Shown here piece after piece: positions 30,448 to 40,687 of a DNA stretch of 64,000 nucleotides (the first letter of the stretch is position 1; every line of letters begins with the position of its first letter). The notes beneath the pieces were generated by a model, which worked only from the letters and a program-made list of their open reading frames with translations, was not told the DNA's origin and searched no databases. Source of the stretch: Histomonas meleagridis. Taxonomy: Eukaryota; Parabasalia; Tritrichomonadida; Dientamoebidae. A program made the translations under genes and the position numbers. Location of the stretch: assembly GCA_020186115.1 (NCBI GenBank), contig WSYJ01000175.1, positions 116,194-180,193 of the forward strand, read 5' to 3'.

Positions 30448-30903
30448 TCAATCATTATCAAATTTCTTAATTTGGTGCATTTCCTCTATTTTTCGTATTT
30501 CTGCTTCCAATTCAGGTATTTGATGATTATAAATAAAATCTGTTTGATTTTGTAATAATTCTATTTCCAAACATGATACTTCTTCACTTGTTGGTGGTTC
30601 ATTTCTTAGATTCCTTGCAGTTTCTATTGAATTATTAATACCTTCAAAACCTATTTTTTTAATAAGCTTATTAATATTTTGATTCACATATCCATGTTGT
30701 TCACATAAGATCGATGCTAGTAAGCAATCTATTTCGTTATCGTTTTCGAACGATATTTTCGATTCTGAGTAGTATTGATTTTTCTTTGCATTCAAAACTC
30801 CTCTTTGAGTTTCAATCGCGCCTTCAATTATTGGCGCAAATCCTATTTCATCATCCAAATCGCTCGGAAGTTCCACAAAATTATGTTCTGTTTCTTTTTC
30901 CAT
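30448..30903 (-). CDS. Small acidic protein, unknown function
   Basis: Predicted 151-residue soluble protein. The N-terminal third is acidic; a helical middle (about residues 55-100, IDCLLASILCEQHGYVNQNI...IKKIGFEGINNSIETARNLR) faintly recalls the RNA-binding fold of PHAX proteins, but I would not assign it on that. The C-terminus (about 110-145) is a probable coiled coil (LEIELLQNQTDF...LEAEIRKIEEMH). ATG at 30903, with an ACGTACG element about 25-30 bases upstream. It lies between UGGT and the AIP1 gene, all on the minus strand. Confidence 0.65.
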   Translation of the reverse strand: MEKETEHNFVELPSDLDDEIGFAPIIEGAIETQRGVLNAKKNQYYSESKISFENDNEIDCLLASILCEQHGYVNQNINKLIKKIGFEGINNSIETARNLRNEPPTSEEVSCLEIELLQNQTDFIYNHQIPELEAEIRKIEEMHQIKKFDND

Positions 30904-30990
30904 TTTTTTTAACTCACATTAAATAAACGTACGAAAAGTGACGCACATCAAAAAAAAAATTGATGTCAAAATTGATGAAATGAAATGGCT

Positions 30991-32757
30991 TTATTCGATT
31001 TTCTGGAACTTCCATGTGCGGATGCATCCATCAAGACCAACAGTCAAAAGGGTTGAATCATCAACTAAGAAACCATCTGTAATTGATTGTTCATGAGCAC
31101 GAGGAGCTTCGACATATTTCCTTCTCTTAGACATAGACCACATTCTAATTGAACGATCCTTAGATAAAGTGATTAAGTTACCATTATCAATCCAAATGAT
31201 CTTATTGATAGCTAATGAATGGAATCTCCAACCATCAATTAATGGGTTAGCATAATCACCTCTCTTCCAAATCATAATTTCTCTATTTTCACTTGTAGCA
31301 GCGATCATAGTATTATCTGGGGAATAAGCAATAGCAGCACAAGCCTTGAATAATCCGGTGATTTTACCAGTTTCATTACCATCAGGTGTAAGTAAGTGGA
31401 TTAATTTATCTTCGCCACCAACAGCAATTTCTTTACCATCATTATCAATGGCAACATAAGTTGGTACATAAGAAAGTTGAATTGTTTTAGCTTCACCACC
31501 ATTAACAATGATTAAATTCTTTTCAGAGAATGTAACAATTAAATCACCATGTGCGACAACATTACCAGTGCTCTTCTTAGAAACAGGGATTGTCTTAACA
31601 ACACTTGCGTCATTAGTATTAAGGATTGTCATTAAGCCATCTGCACGTGTGATGACTACTTTATCGTCTGATATTGTAGCAATACCATTAACTGGAACTC
31701 CATCAGCTTCTTGGCAGAAACAAGCGTAAGATAATTCGTTATATTTCCAGAATAATACACGGCCATTGTTATCACCAGATACATATCCATCTTTAATCTT
31801 TGTAACTGCTGAGATTGGAGCTGTATGGCCGATTTCGGTACGGATTGAACCATCTTCGTTAAGGAAGTTGAAATCACCATTAAGTGATATTGATAACATT
31901 GTTGTCTTAGTCCATAAGCAGCCTTGTTGTTGTTGGTAAACTTCGTCACCAATCTTATATTCCTTAGTGACGGTACCATCAGCTACGGTGATAACCCTAG
32001 CAGCACCATCCATCATAGCGCATAAGATATTCTTGGAATCTGGCGAGAATGAGATGCAGCAAATACCTGAGTTAAGTTGATGTACCTTAACAAGATCGCC
32101 AGTACGTCCATCATAAATGACAACGCGACCATCTAATCCAGTAGTAGCATATACTGAGCCATCTGGTGAATAACGAGCGCAAAGAATGAACTTCTCATGA
32201 TCACGACCTGTGTGGTGGAACTTGAAAGGAGGTCCTTTGTAGAATACGTGTTGTGAGTCGTCACCAGCTGTAACTAATGAGAATGGTCTTTGTGCACGAA
32301 CAGCGCATGTGTTCACAGGTTGTGTATGTCCCATAACTTCTCCAAGAGAAGAACCATTTGTAGCGTTGATGACGCATCCATAACTTTTAGCACCTTTACC
32401 AACAACAGCGAGACGCTCATTGTCTTCTGTCCATGAAAGGTCATTGATAGCTCCGGCGATTGGACGTGTTTCGATTGTTAATGTTTGTTGTTTGGTTGGT
32501 GCCCATACACGAAGATGTCCTTCTTCATCAGCTGACGCGAGGTAACGACCTGTTGGTGAATAAGAAGCGATGGTAATCTTCGCTTGATGTTGGTTGTAGA
32601 CGTCGCAGTCGAATATGTTTGTGAGCCCTCTAAGATAGACAATGTTGTCAAGACCGTAGGCAATACGATTGAGCCTTTCGTTGAAGCCGATGAAAAAGCC
32701 AAGGGCACGGCGTGGCACTGGATGCGGTGGGATGATCTTCTCGAAGGTGAGAGACAT
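30991..32757 (-). CDS. AIP1: Actin-interacting protein 1 (AIP1/WDR1), WD40 protein
   Basis: Predicted 588-residue double beta-propeller protein that works with cofilin to disassemble actin filaments. Family phrases in order: YSPTGRYLASADEEGHLRVW, FSLVTAGDDSQHVFYKGPPF, KFHHTGRDHEKFILCARYSP, YDGRTGDLVKVHQL, YQQQQGCLW, and a terminal propeller ending LDGCIRTWKF. The length fits AIP1 (about 600). I choose ATG 32757: it is the first ATG in frame, gives the family N-terminus (MSLTFEKIIPP), and follows a TTCATTTGG initiator-like motif. The frame stays open upstream to 32916 without an ATG and is unusually G+C rich. Confidence 0.92.
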   Translation of the reverse strand: MSLTFEKIIPPHPVPRRALGFFIGFNERLNRIAYGLDNIVYLRGLTNIFDCDVYNQHQAKITIASYSPTGRYLASADEEGHLRVWAPTKQQTLTIETRPIAGAINDLSWTEDNERLAVVGKGAKSYGCVINATNGSSLGEVMGHTQPVNTCAVRAQRPFSLVTAGDDSQHVFYKGPPFKFHHTGRDHEKFILCARYSPDGSVYATTGLDGRVVIYDGRTGDLVKVHQLNSGICCISFSPDSKNILCAMMDGAARVITVADGTVTKEYKIGDEVYQQQQGCLWTKTTMLSISLNGDFNFLNEDGSIRTEIGHTAPISAVTKIKDGYVSGDNNGRVLFWKYNELSYACFCQEADGVPVNGIATISDDKVVITRADGLMTILNTNDASVVKTIPVSKKSTGNVVAHGDLIVTFSEKNLIIVNGGEAKTIQLSYVPTYVAIDNDGKEIAVGGEDKLIHLLTPDGNETGKITGLFKACAAIAYSPDNTMIAATSENREIMIWKRGDYANPLIDGWRFHSLAINKIIWIDNGNLITLSKDRSIRMWSMSKRRKYVEAPRAHEQSITDGFLVDDSTLLTVGLDGCIRTWKFQKIE

Positions 32758-33377
32758 TTGTCCAAATGAAGTGAGGTGAACTGAAAAGCCGCTGAATTTG
32801 ATAGGTTTCAATAGTAGCCAGTGAATCTTGTCCCATAACGAGTGTTTGGAACCTGCGCCCAATGTACGTTCAGGTTCAATGCGGTTTTGAATGAGGCTGA
32901 TAGGAACGAAAGTCAATTACGAAATAGTGTGTAATTTATGAAGTGTGTGAAGATATTGACGTTTGATGTCTGCAAAAAACCGTTCTGACACTTTCAATTT
33001 TGTGGAAGAGGGTAAAACAAGAACACTTTTTGAATGGATATAGGCACTTTTTGGATAAGAATGATAACTTCGGTTCAATCCTTAAGCCGACTTAAATTTG
33101 ATTGTTTTACGAAAAGTGCGGAAACAAACGTTCTCTGAAATGCTTTTGAATGAGAGAACGTTTGTGGTGACCGTTAAAATCTCTACTTTGATTACATCTA
33201 AAGATCGATTCGATTAAATCTTCTTATAACATGTCATTAAGTCACTTTTATGTAATTGGTTCAACTTTGCAGAACATTTTGGAGTGGTCCAATTTTATTT
33301 CACCGGCTTTAAGATTCAATATAATTGAAATAACAATAGATAACCACAAATCTGTTTATCCATCAAGGGAGCATCCC
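32758..33377. other. Long divergent gap between AIP1 and surface copy B
   Basis: About 620 bases. It holds GACGTTT (32959) and AACCGTT (32978-32984) on the AIP1 side, and a perfect 13-bp inverted repeat (33124-33136 / 33153-33165, ACAAACGTTCTCT) in the middle. From about 33271 it belongs to the right arm of the large inverted duplication. Confidence 0.6.
33124..33165. promoter_or_regulatory. 13-bp inverted repeat with AACGTT core
   Basis: ACAAACGTTCTCT (33124-33136) is repeated inverted without mismatch at 33153-33165, with a 16-base spacer. It places two AACGTT cores in a symmetric arrangement in the AIP1 upstream region, and could be a dimeric regulator site or a hairpin. Confidence 0.45.
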
Positions 33378-35517
33378 ATGTATCTTCAAAATATAATTAA
33401 AATAGAAAAAGGAAGTCATGTAACTAAGAAAAGCCATTTGTTTTCAATTATAATTCTGAATTTTTTTATAGTTGTAATTAATGCAAACGAAATCAACCTC
33501 ACTGTTAAATATGAAAATAATCATGTTTTATTGAATTGGACAGGATCTCATTCAATTCAAGATTTGATATATTCAGTTTCTTCGCAAAGAAACTGCTCAA
33601 AATGGAAACCACTCAGTACGTTTGATTTCAACACAACAAAAAAGTATCAAAGTGCTTAATGTGTATCCAAACGCAGGCACTGAAGTCAATTTTGTATGTA
33701 ATTCACAACCAACAATAAATTTTACACTTCCACTTTCTGCTATTCTTAAAGTTTGGGTTGAAGGAGGTTATTATATATATAATGATGTAAATTATAGTTT
33801 TGAAAGTTTAGGAATGAATTTTGATACACAAGAAAAAATCATAAGTGTTACACCAATCTCAAGTAGTGATTTTGAATCGATGAGTTTAGAAAGTATGTTA
33901 AATTATGATATCACCGTCGTTGGATTTATGGACAATAATGGCGGACCTTATTGTCAACCGAAGAGTGAAACAGTTCAACGTGTTTCACAATATATTGATC
34001 TTGGTTATGGTGTTTTATATGGTAATGATGTTGTTGGTTATTTTTATGGGAACTCTTTTGGCTATGGACAAATTGCAGACAAATTTGGAATTAAACTTGG
34101 AACAGAGCCATGTGTTGTTTCTGGCTATTGCTCTCCAGGCACACTTAGTTCAAGTTGGGGTCATTATTCCAATGAAATCAAAGTCACGATGCGTGGTTTA
34201 GTTACTAATTATCCGTACAACATTCCAAGTGGCGTTTTACCAATAAATCTAACACACACAACTTCAAATGCAGCATTTGGTGATGTTTGGGCTGAACTCG
34301 GTGAATTTGCTATTGGATCTGAAGGAAGTTTTACAGAAGCCGAATCATATTCATGGGAACTTGACGGATATTCAGATTTAAGATATGGGAATCCGCATTA
34401 TTATTTGACAACATATAAAAACACAGCGATGATTCAAACAGGACATACATTAGCAAGTGCAACATTATATGAGCGACAACTTCTTATGAATACTATTTGT
34501 TATTTATATCAACGAACATCACTTCAAAATTCATATGATAATTCAGTTGAACCACATAAACTAAATCCACCAAATATAACAAGAATCGAAGGTGAACGAT
34601 CAGTTGAAATTAATACAGATAACAATTATGTAACAGAGATTATTAATTATAAAGTTATTGGTAAAATAATAAATGAAAATGCATATTATAATTCACAAAT
34701 AGTTCAATTTAATCTTACGACATATGTCAAAGAATATTATTACATTATTGATGAAAATGAAAGAACGAATATTACGAAAGATACCGCGAACGCTTACAAC
34801 ACAACAAATGGAACTATATCAAATATTAAGAATGGCGATCTTTATGTTCATGTTGCATCAGTCGATAACTATGGAACATTGAGTAATACATCGCATTTCT
34901 TTCTATCAAATGAACCATCAACACGAACATTCACTAAATCAAATACATTTAGTAAGTCGAATACATTTAGTCAGTCAATGACATTGATAAATATAATAAC
35001 GAAATCATTTCCATTATTTTCATCATTATCGCATTCATTTATTGTTACATATACGAATTCAATTACGCAAACGATATTAACGAAAAGTTTTATAATAAAT
35101 TCGATGACATTAACAAAAATTGAATCGACACATATTTATGTTAACACATTTTTAATTCATTATGAATATACGATTATTATTTATTCGACATATATTAAAT
35201 TTTATTCCGAATTTTATACTATTCTTCAATATAAAGAAAAAGATAACCAACAAAATAATGAAACGAATATTATTATCATTATTGTTATTTGTGTTGTTAT
35301 TTTCATTCTTATAATTATAGCAATTATTATAATTTTAATTCTTTATAATCATCATAAAAATCGAAATAATAAATCTCTCGAAAAAGAAACAGATGATGTA
35401 ATACAAACAGATGTTTCACAAGTTAATAGTTTTTCATTTGGATTGACTACATTTAATGCGGAAGAAGATCCATTTGCCAAAGATTTTGAAGATGATAAAT
35501 ATTTTAATCACATTTAA
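33378..35517 (+). pseudogene. Surface protein with SNTF repeats, copy B, frameshifted
   Basis: Nearly identical to the gene at 22993-25257. One extra A in a run (33638-33643, six A against five in copy A) shifts the frame about 90 codons after the ATG, so the first frame ends at 33659 and the rest (signal region lost) continues from about 33640 to 35517. The stalk has only about three SNTF repeats against about ten in copy A. There are also a few amino-acid changes, for example YNSQ for YTSQ and KEN-rich substitutions near the middle. The membrane segment and tail are intact. The extra A may be real or a homopolymer error; the repeat difference is not an error of that kind. Confidence 0.85.
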
Positions 35518-35897
35518 TATTTGAAACTAATAAATAAATATATACAATTAATTATTTGTTGTAATAAGAATCAGCAAAACATTTTGCAATATAACGAAAT
35601 GCAATATGCATTTATTTATATGATAAATAAACATTAGTTTAGTTTAAATATTTTAAATATCTTCTTCAATATATTTTTAGAATGTGTAGTGTTATCCATC
35701 AGATTAATATATTATTTAACAAATACGAATAAAAGATCTTATTGGATAAACATTTAAGGATTATTCCATTTCCTTGAATTAGTATAAAATGTCTAATTCA
35801 TAATCAAAAGTGTTCTCATCCAAAAATAAATGTTTTATTTCAAGAAGGATAGAATTTATGTACTTATTAATACAAAGAAAACAAAGATTATCCATAT

Positions 35898-35963
35898 ATG
35901 ATAATATATTTTATTGGAGATGCTTCCTCAGGAAAAACATCTTTGATCCACAGGTTCATATGA
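35898..35963 (+). pseudogene. Small-GTPase P-loop fragment (right arm)
   Basis: Same 21-codon fragment as in the left arm, with GDASSGKTSL and a TGA at 35961. It shows that the fragment was part of the unit before duplication. Confidence 0.4.
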
Positions 35964-36620
35964 ACATCATATATGATGAATTTCTGATATTACTTCTCAA
36001 TGTATTTGAAAGTTTTAAAAGAATAAATAAAGTCAGTGATTATGTGTTTTCTTTTGCTTTAATGACATTCTAATCCCAAAGAAATTCTTTATTTCCCATT
36101 TGATTCCTCATATATTTATATGGTTTGATGAAAATAAACGAGATCTCATAATATTCTGTATATTGACACGAAATCAGATTTAAGAAAATGCCCACCACCA
36201 AATCAATACATCAGTAAAGATGAAGTATCACATATTACTTAAGTTACAAAAAATGAATGCATTTAATTCTATTGAATGCTCATCATTATTAAATGATAGT
36301 GTAAGAGAAGTTTCTGGTGTAGCATTCTCGAGAAGTTTACTACTTAATAATAAAAAATGTTTAATTAATTAAATTATCAATTTAAATCTAGAGGTAAAAT
36401 GTTTATAAATGAAAATGAAACAAATGATAAAGAAATTGAGTTTTACTGAAAATTTATGTAAGGTATAGGCTTACTTATAAATAAGCTGGTTAAAATGGTT
36501 TTTTTGTTTAATATCAGTTCTTCATTTAAATGGATTAAAAAAAGCAATAATTTCGCATTTTGTAATATATATCTATAAGTTATTTTGTTCATGGTACGAA
36601 GTGATGAACAAAAAAATTTA

Positions 36621-36899
36621 TTAAAACAGATCTTTAGTCACTTGAACTCCAACCAGAAAACCGCTTTGCTCTCCAATAACAACAGACTTTGTATTTCCTT
36701 CTATAACAGTCTTAATGCTTGTTGCATCTGGAAAGATTTCTTCGATACAATTTTGAACTTCTCTAAGATATGCAGCAGTCATTTTATTTGCGTCACCACT
36801 TGCTGCAATAGAATATCCGTTTTTATCTGTAACGCTTACATAGTTCACAAATGCTTGTCTTTCAAGTGAACGAATACCTTCAAGGAGCTGGTCTTCCAT
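36621..36899 (-). CDS. Roadblock/LC7-domain protein
   Basis: Predicted 92-residue single-domain protein of the Roadblock/LC7 fold (helix, beta-hairpin VNYVSVTDKNGYSIAASGD, long helix AAYLREVQNCIEEIF, strands SVVIGEQSGFLVGVQV). Members are dynein light chains or scaffolds for small GTPases such as the Ragulator subunits; the sequence does not decide which. It is divergent from the coiled-coil gene at 36974, with 74 bases between ATGs and an AATAACGTATT motif in the middle. Confidence 0.72.
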   Translation of the reverse strand: MEDQLLEGIRSLERQAFVNYVSVTDKNGYSIAASGDANKMTAAYLREVQNCIEEIFPDATSIKTVIEGNTKSVVIGEQSGFLVGVQVTKDLF

Positions 36900-36949
36900 A
36901 TGTCATTTTTATTTAAATTCAAAATTATTTGACATTTTTCTTTTTTATG

Positions 36950-36962
36950 AAATAACGTATTA
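36950..36962. promoter_or_regulatory. Shared divergent promoter, AATAACGTATTA
   Basis: Lies in the 74-base gap between the Roadblock and coiled-coil start codons and contains a near-symmetric TAACGTTA-like core. Confidence 0.4.
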
Positions 36963-36973
36963 TTAAAAATCAT

Positions 36974-38110
36974 ATGAATCATCAATATCCACAATTAATT
37001 TTAAATAAATCCCCTCGAATTATATACCCAAAGCCACAAACAAGTGGACATCGAAAAGGAGTGACATCATCTCCAAATTTTAACATTATTCAAGAAATAC
37101 CATTAAATTCGACTTATCAAAATTCACCATCAACAATAAAAAGATGTGAATCATTAATGTTTCGTTTGGATGCTATTGAAAGAAAAATAAAATCATATGT
37201 TCAATCAATGCAATTTTCGTCAATGAATTCCAATAAAATTGCTTCTTCCATTTCTTTTTTGAGTTCTGAGGTAACACAAATGCAAAACAAACATACTAAT
37301 CTTGATCAAAAACTTAAAAGTATTTCAAAGATACTTGACAATGATTATCCTTATCAAATTCAAAGCATGATCCAACCATTACAGGAAAGTTTTAAGTCGT
37401 TTGACAATAGGTTTAATGAATCTTTTAAAAACATTGAATCCATTTTTTCAGGGTTATTAACTCGTTCCAATATAATACAATCAGATTATGAAACATATAC
37501 AAATCTAATAAATGAAATCAATAATATCTCTCCCATGATCGAAAATCTAAAACAAACTCATCAAAATGCAAAAGACAACATGAAAATTCAATCAAAAGAA
37601 TTCAATAAAATTCTGAAAAACCGCAAAAATTCACTTTTTGAAGAGTACAATAACCGAAAGAAAAAAATCGAAAAAAGAATTAATGAATTAGAAAAAATTT
37701 CAACACAAATATCTAAAAAATCACAAAACTTAATTATAGATTCACAAAATATCGAGTTTGAACTTCAAAAAGAATTTGATGAAATGATGGAAAAATTCGA
37801 AAATAATTTTAATGAAAAATTTACACAAATTAAAACAAGAATTAACAAACTTAACAAACAAAGACGTAAAGAATTTGAACGAATTCGTCTTCAAAATGAA
37901 AATAAAGAAGAATCTCAAAATGATTTTAATGAAAATAAGGAAATAGAAAACTTAAAGCAAAGAATTAAAAAATTAAAATCAAAAATAAATGAAAAAGAAT
38001 CAAATGATGAATTTGATTTAAAAGAATATGTGAAATTTTATTACAGAATTGATGAATTTGGTAAATATCAATGTATAATAACCTTAGATGACGGAACTGT
38101 TTATTGTTAG
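36974..38110 (+). CDS. Coiled-coil protein of unknown function
   Basis: Predicted 378-residue protein. The first 50 residues are basic, Pro/Ser-rich and probably disordered (NKSPRIIYPKPQTSGHRKG). From about 60 to 350 it is almost continuous heptad-like helix rich in Lys, Asn, Glu and Ile. The last 30 residues form a small beta-like end (FYYRIDEFGKYQCIITLDDGTVYC). This layout suggests a cytoskeletal element, which is inference. It starts 74 bases from the divergent Roadblock gene. Confidence 0.72.
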   Translation: MNHQYPQLILNKSPRIIYPKPQTSGHRKGVTSSPNFNIIQEIPLNSTYQNSPSTIKRCESLMFRLDAIERKIKSYVQSMQFSSMNSNKIASSISFLSSEVTQMQNKHTNLDQKLKSISKILDNDYPYQIQSMIQPLQESFKSFDNRFNESFKNIESIFSGLLTRSNIIQSDYETYTNLINEINNISPMIENLKQTHQNAKDNMKIQSKEFNKILKNRKNSLFEEYNNRKKKIEKRINELEKISTQISKKSQNLIIDSQNIEFELQKEFDEMMEKFENNFNEKFTQIKTRINKLNKQRRKEFERIRLQNENKEESQNDFNENKEIENLKQRIKKLKSKINEKESNDEFDLKEYVKFYYRIDEFGKYQCIITLDDGTVYC

Positions 38111-38197
38111 TTTGAAATATTTATTTTTTTGTTAATAAAAATCTTTCGTTTAATAAAATATTTTATTTCATCAATTAAAAAAAAATAACAACACAAA

Positions 38198-38240
38198 TAA
38201 ACGGCCCCAAAAACGACAAAAAGTCAAATTTACAACGGCT
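38198..38240 (+). promoter_or_regulatory. Cluster of AACG cores before V-ATPase a
   Basis: AAACGG (38198), AAACGAC (38211) and CAACGG (38233) lie within 90 bases of the ATG at 38286, and TTCAACAAAA immediately precedes the ATG. Confidence 0.4.
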
Positions 38241-38285
38241 TTTTCGGTTAATATGTGAAATGTAAAAGTGCTAATTTCAACAAAA

Positions 38286-40595
38286 ATGACGAAAGAATCT
38301 TCCGTGTTCTTTCCCGAAGAAATGGAGTATGTTGAATTGATTGTTCCACATGAGAGCGCTTACTTTGCTATTAAGCGGCTATCCAAAGGGAATATCATTC
38401 ATTTAATTGACGAGAACTCGAAAGGCATAAATAAACGTTATACAGATGATTTCATGCAATGCGAAGATGCTGATCGTTGTCTCCGATATATACAATCTCA
38501 ACTTGAACAATATGATCTATTATCACCACCATTAACAATCACTGAATTTGAACAACTTCAACAATCAAACCGTGTTTCAAACCATGATCTTTTAATCGAA
38601 GTTGTAGATGCCCATCGTCAACTTCAAAATCGAATTCAAAATACACAACTTCTTGAGGCCCAATATGAACACCTAAATGTCACTCGTGATGCACTTCGTT
38701 TCTACAGACCTCTTCTTAAGGAACATAATTTCGATGCATCAGTTGCAAATGATCAAACAAGTGTTGTAGAGATGGAACTTATTGGCAATAACTTCCTCTA
38801 TAGTATCACAGGAGTCATAGATGCCACCAAAATGAACAAACTTTTCATTACCATGTATCGTATTTCCCGTGGCAATATTATAATGACCACATCTACTGAA
38901 GAAGACAGTACTCGCGGCTTCTTCACTGTCTGGTTCCAATCCCAAATCCTCGAGAGCAAACTCTCCAAAGTAGCCTCATCATTTGGCGCCGAAGTTTTCA
39001 TCTTTCCGACTGAAGAAAGTCGAATCGAGAATCAAGAAAGCGAATTATTGAACCAATTGGAAGACACTGTTCAAGTTTTACGACAATCATATTCCGATAA
39101 CAAATCCTTCCTCACCGAACTTCAAGGCAAGTTCTGGTTCTGGAAGTTATTCTTCACTCAAGAATGTTTAATCTATACATACTTAGACTACGCCGACTTT
39201 ACCTCGATTGAAGATCGCGCGATCTATCATGGGTGGGTCCCAAAGCGTAAGATCTCAATGCTGGAGCCCATTTTGGACGAGGCCACGAACGAAGCAGGTT
39301 CCGCCATCAGGATTGACGTGCGGATATCACAGACTACTGAGCCCCCGCCAACGTGGATCGAGACCAACAAATTTACTGAGCCATTCCAAACACTTAACGA
39401 TGCGTATGGATATCCGGAGCATAACGAAGTTAATGGGGGTGCATTTTATTGTATGTATCCATTTTTGTTTGGTATAATGTTTGGCGATGTTGGACATTCA
39501 TTATTTTTCTTGTTAGCAGGGATTGCATTAATATATTTATATCCTAAGTTGAAAGGAACAGGCGAAGAACTATTTGAACAACTTTTAGGGTTCCGATACT
39601 TCATCGTTATTATGGCTATTTGTGGAATGTATTGTGGCTTATTATATAATGAGTTCTTTGGGTTGCCAGTTGACTTCTTTGGTTCACGTTATGTCCCAGA
39701 TGAAACTAATTCGTCAACACAAACATGGCACCAAAAAGGAAAAGACATTTATCCATTTGGTGTTGATCCTATTTGGTTATTTAAGGACAACGAATTAGTG
39801 TTTCTGAACTCTATGAAGATGAAGATCTCTATTGTGTTAGGTATAACGCAAATGATGTTTGGAATGATCCTACAACTCATCAAACAAATCAAGCGAAAGG
39901 ACTGGCTAAAGTTATGGCTTCATTGGTTACCGCAATTAGTATATTTGGGCTCATTCTTCGGTTACATGGTTGGTATCATCATAAAGAAGTGGTGTACGCC
40001 GGCAGAGAAGCAGCCACAAGACGGAGTTAATTTGATACAAGTATTGATATCGATGTTATTATCTCCGACAAGTTTAGGCACCGAGCTAAAGCTTTACGAT
40101 GGGCAACTAACGGTACAAAACGTCATCGCGATATTGTTCGTGTTGACAATACCAATTATGTTGTTCGTGACCCCAATAATCGAAATGTGCGTCCACGGAG
40201 TCGGTAATGGTATTGTCGAAACTTTCGTCATCAATTTGATCGACGTAATCGAATTCACTTTGTCGGCATTGAGTCACACGGCTTCGTACTTACGTCTTTG
40301 GGCGCTCTCGTTGGCGCACTCGCAGCTGGCGCACGTGCTGTACGATGAACTCTTCCTCATGACTGCAAACATGGACATGCCAATCGCGCCAATTATTTTC
40401 TTCTTCGGATTCGCCGCGTGGGCAGTGTTCTCCGTTGTCATCTTGCTCGGCATGGAAGCGTTCTCTTCTTTGCTGCACGCAATTCGTTTGATGTGGGTCG
40501 AGTTCTCTTCAAAGTTTTACTCTGGAACAGGTTACGAATTTACACCTCTGTCGTTCCAAAAGGAATGTGAAAAAATTGGAATTAAGTACCAGTAA
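38286..40595 (+). CDS. V-type proton ATPase subunit a (Vo sector)
   Basis: Predicted 769-residue subunit that carries the proton half-channels. The N-terminal cytosolic half (1-380) starts FFPEEMEYVELIVPHESAYFA and includes coiled-coil arms. The membrane half has about eight segments beginning FLFGIMFGDVGHSLFFLLAG. The essential Arg sits in ALSHTASYLRLWALSLAHSQ (about residue 670). The C-terminus ends in a family-like soluble tail. Length matches yeast Vph1 (about 840) less some loops. An upstream in-frame GTG at 38268 is not a likely start. The 3' half is clearly richer in G+C than the 5' half. The protein acidifies endo-lysosomal compartments. Confidence 0.95.
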   Translation: MTKESSVFFPEEMEYVELIVPHESAYFAIKRLSKGNIIHLIDENSKGINKRYTDDFMQCEDADRCLRYIQSQLEQYDLLSPPLTITEFEQLQQSNRVSNHDLLIEVVDAHRQLQNRIQNTQLLEAQYEHLNVTRDALRFYRPLLKEHNFDASVANDQTSVVEMELIGNNFLYSITGVIDATKMNKLFITMYRISRGNIIMTTSTEEDSTRGFFTVWFQSQILESKLSKVASSFGAEVFIFPTEESRIENQESELLNQLEDTVQVLRQSYSDNKSFLTELQGKFWFWKLFFTQECLIYTYLDYADFTSIEDRAIYHGWVPKRKISMLEPILDEATNEAGSAIRIDVRISQTTEPPPTWIETNKFTEPFQTLNDAYGYPEHNEVNGGAFYCMYPFLFGIMFGDVGHSLFFLLAGIALIYLYPKLKGTGEELFEQLLGFRYFIVIMAICGMYCGLLYNEFFGLPVDFFGSRYVPDETNSSTQTWHQKGKDIYPFGVDPIWLFKDNELVFLNSMKMKISIVLGITQMMFGMILQLIKQIKRKDWLKLWLHWLPQLVYLGSFFGYMVGIIIKKWCTPAEKQPQDGVNLIQVLISMLLSPTSLGTELKLYDGQLTVQNVIAILFVLTIPIMLFVTPIIEMCVHGVGNGIVETFVINLIDVIEFTLSALSHTASYLRLWALSLAHSQLAHVLYDELFLMTANMDMPIAPIIFFFGFAAWAVFSVVILLGMEAFSSLLHAIRLMWVEFSSKFYSGTGYEFTPLSFQKECEKIGIKYQ

Positions 40596-40687
40596 AAAGT
40601 TTATGATGAAATGAATTTTCGACTTTTTATGTAAATGAAAGTCGAGAAAAATATTGAACAGTTTGAGAGAATTCGTTTTGTTCGAAT

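Larger units (their letters stand above)
33271..36455 (+). repeat. Right arm of the large inverted duplication
   Basis: Reverse-complement counterpart of 22077-25373, including about 0.9 kb downstream of the surface gene. The downstream part is non-coding apart from the GTPase P-loop fragment and short frames. The match fades after AAATTTATGTAAGG near 36455. Confidence 0.92.

Noticed and set aside
30448-30903. PHAX (snRNA export) protein
   Set aside because: Only one helical stretch recalls the PHAX RNA-binding fold; key residues could not be matched by eye, so I left the gene unnamed.
32758-32916. N-terminal extension of AIP1
   Set aside because: The frame is open but has no ATG. The family N-terminus and an initiator-like motif fit 32757. 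The high G+C of the stretch keeps a small doubt.
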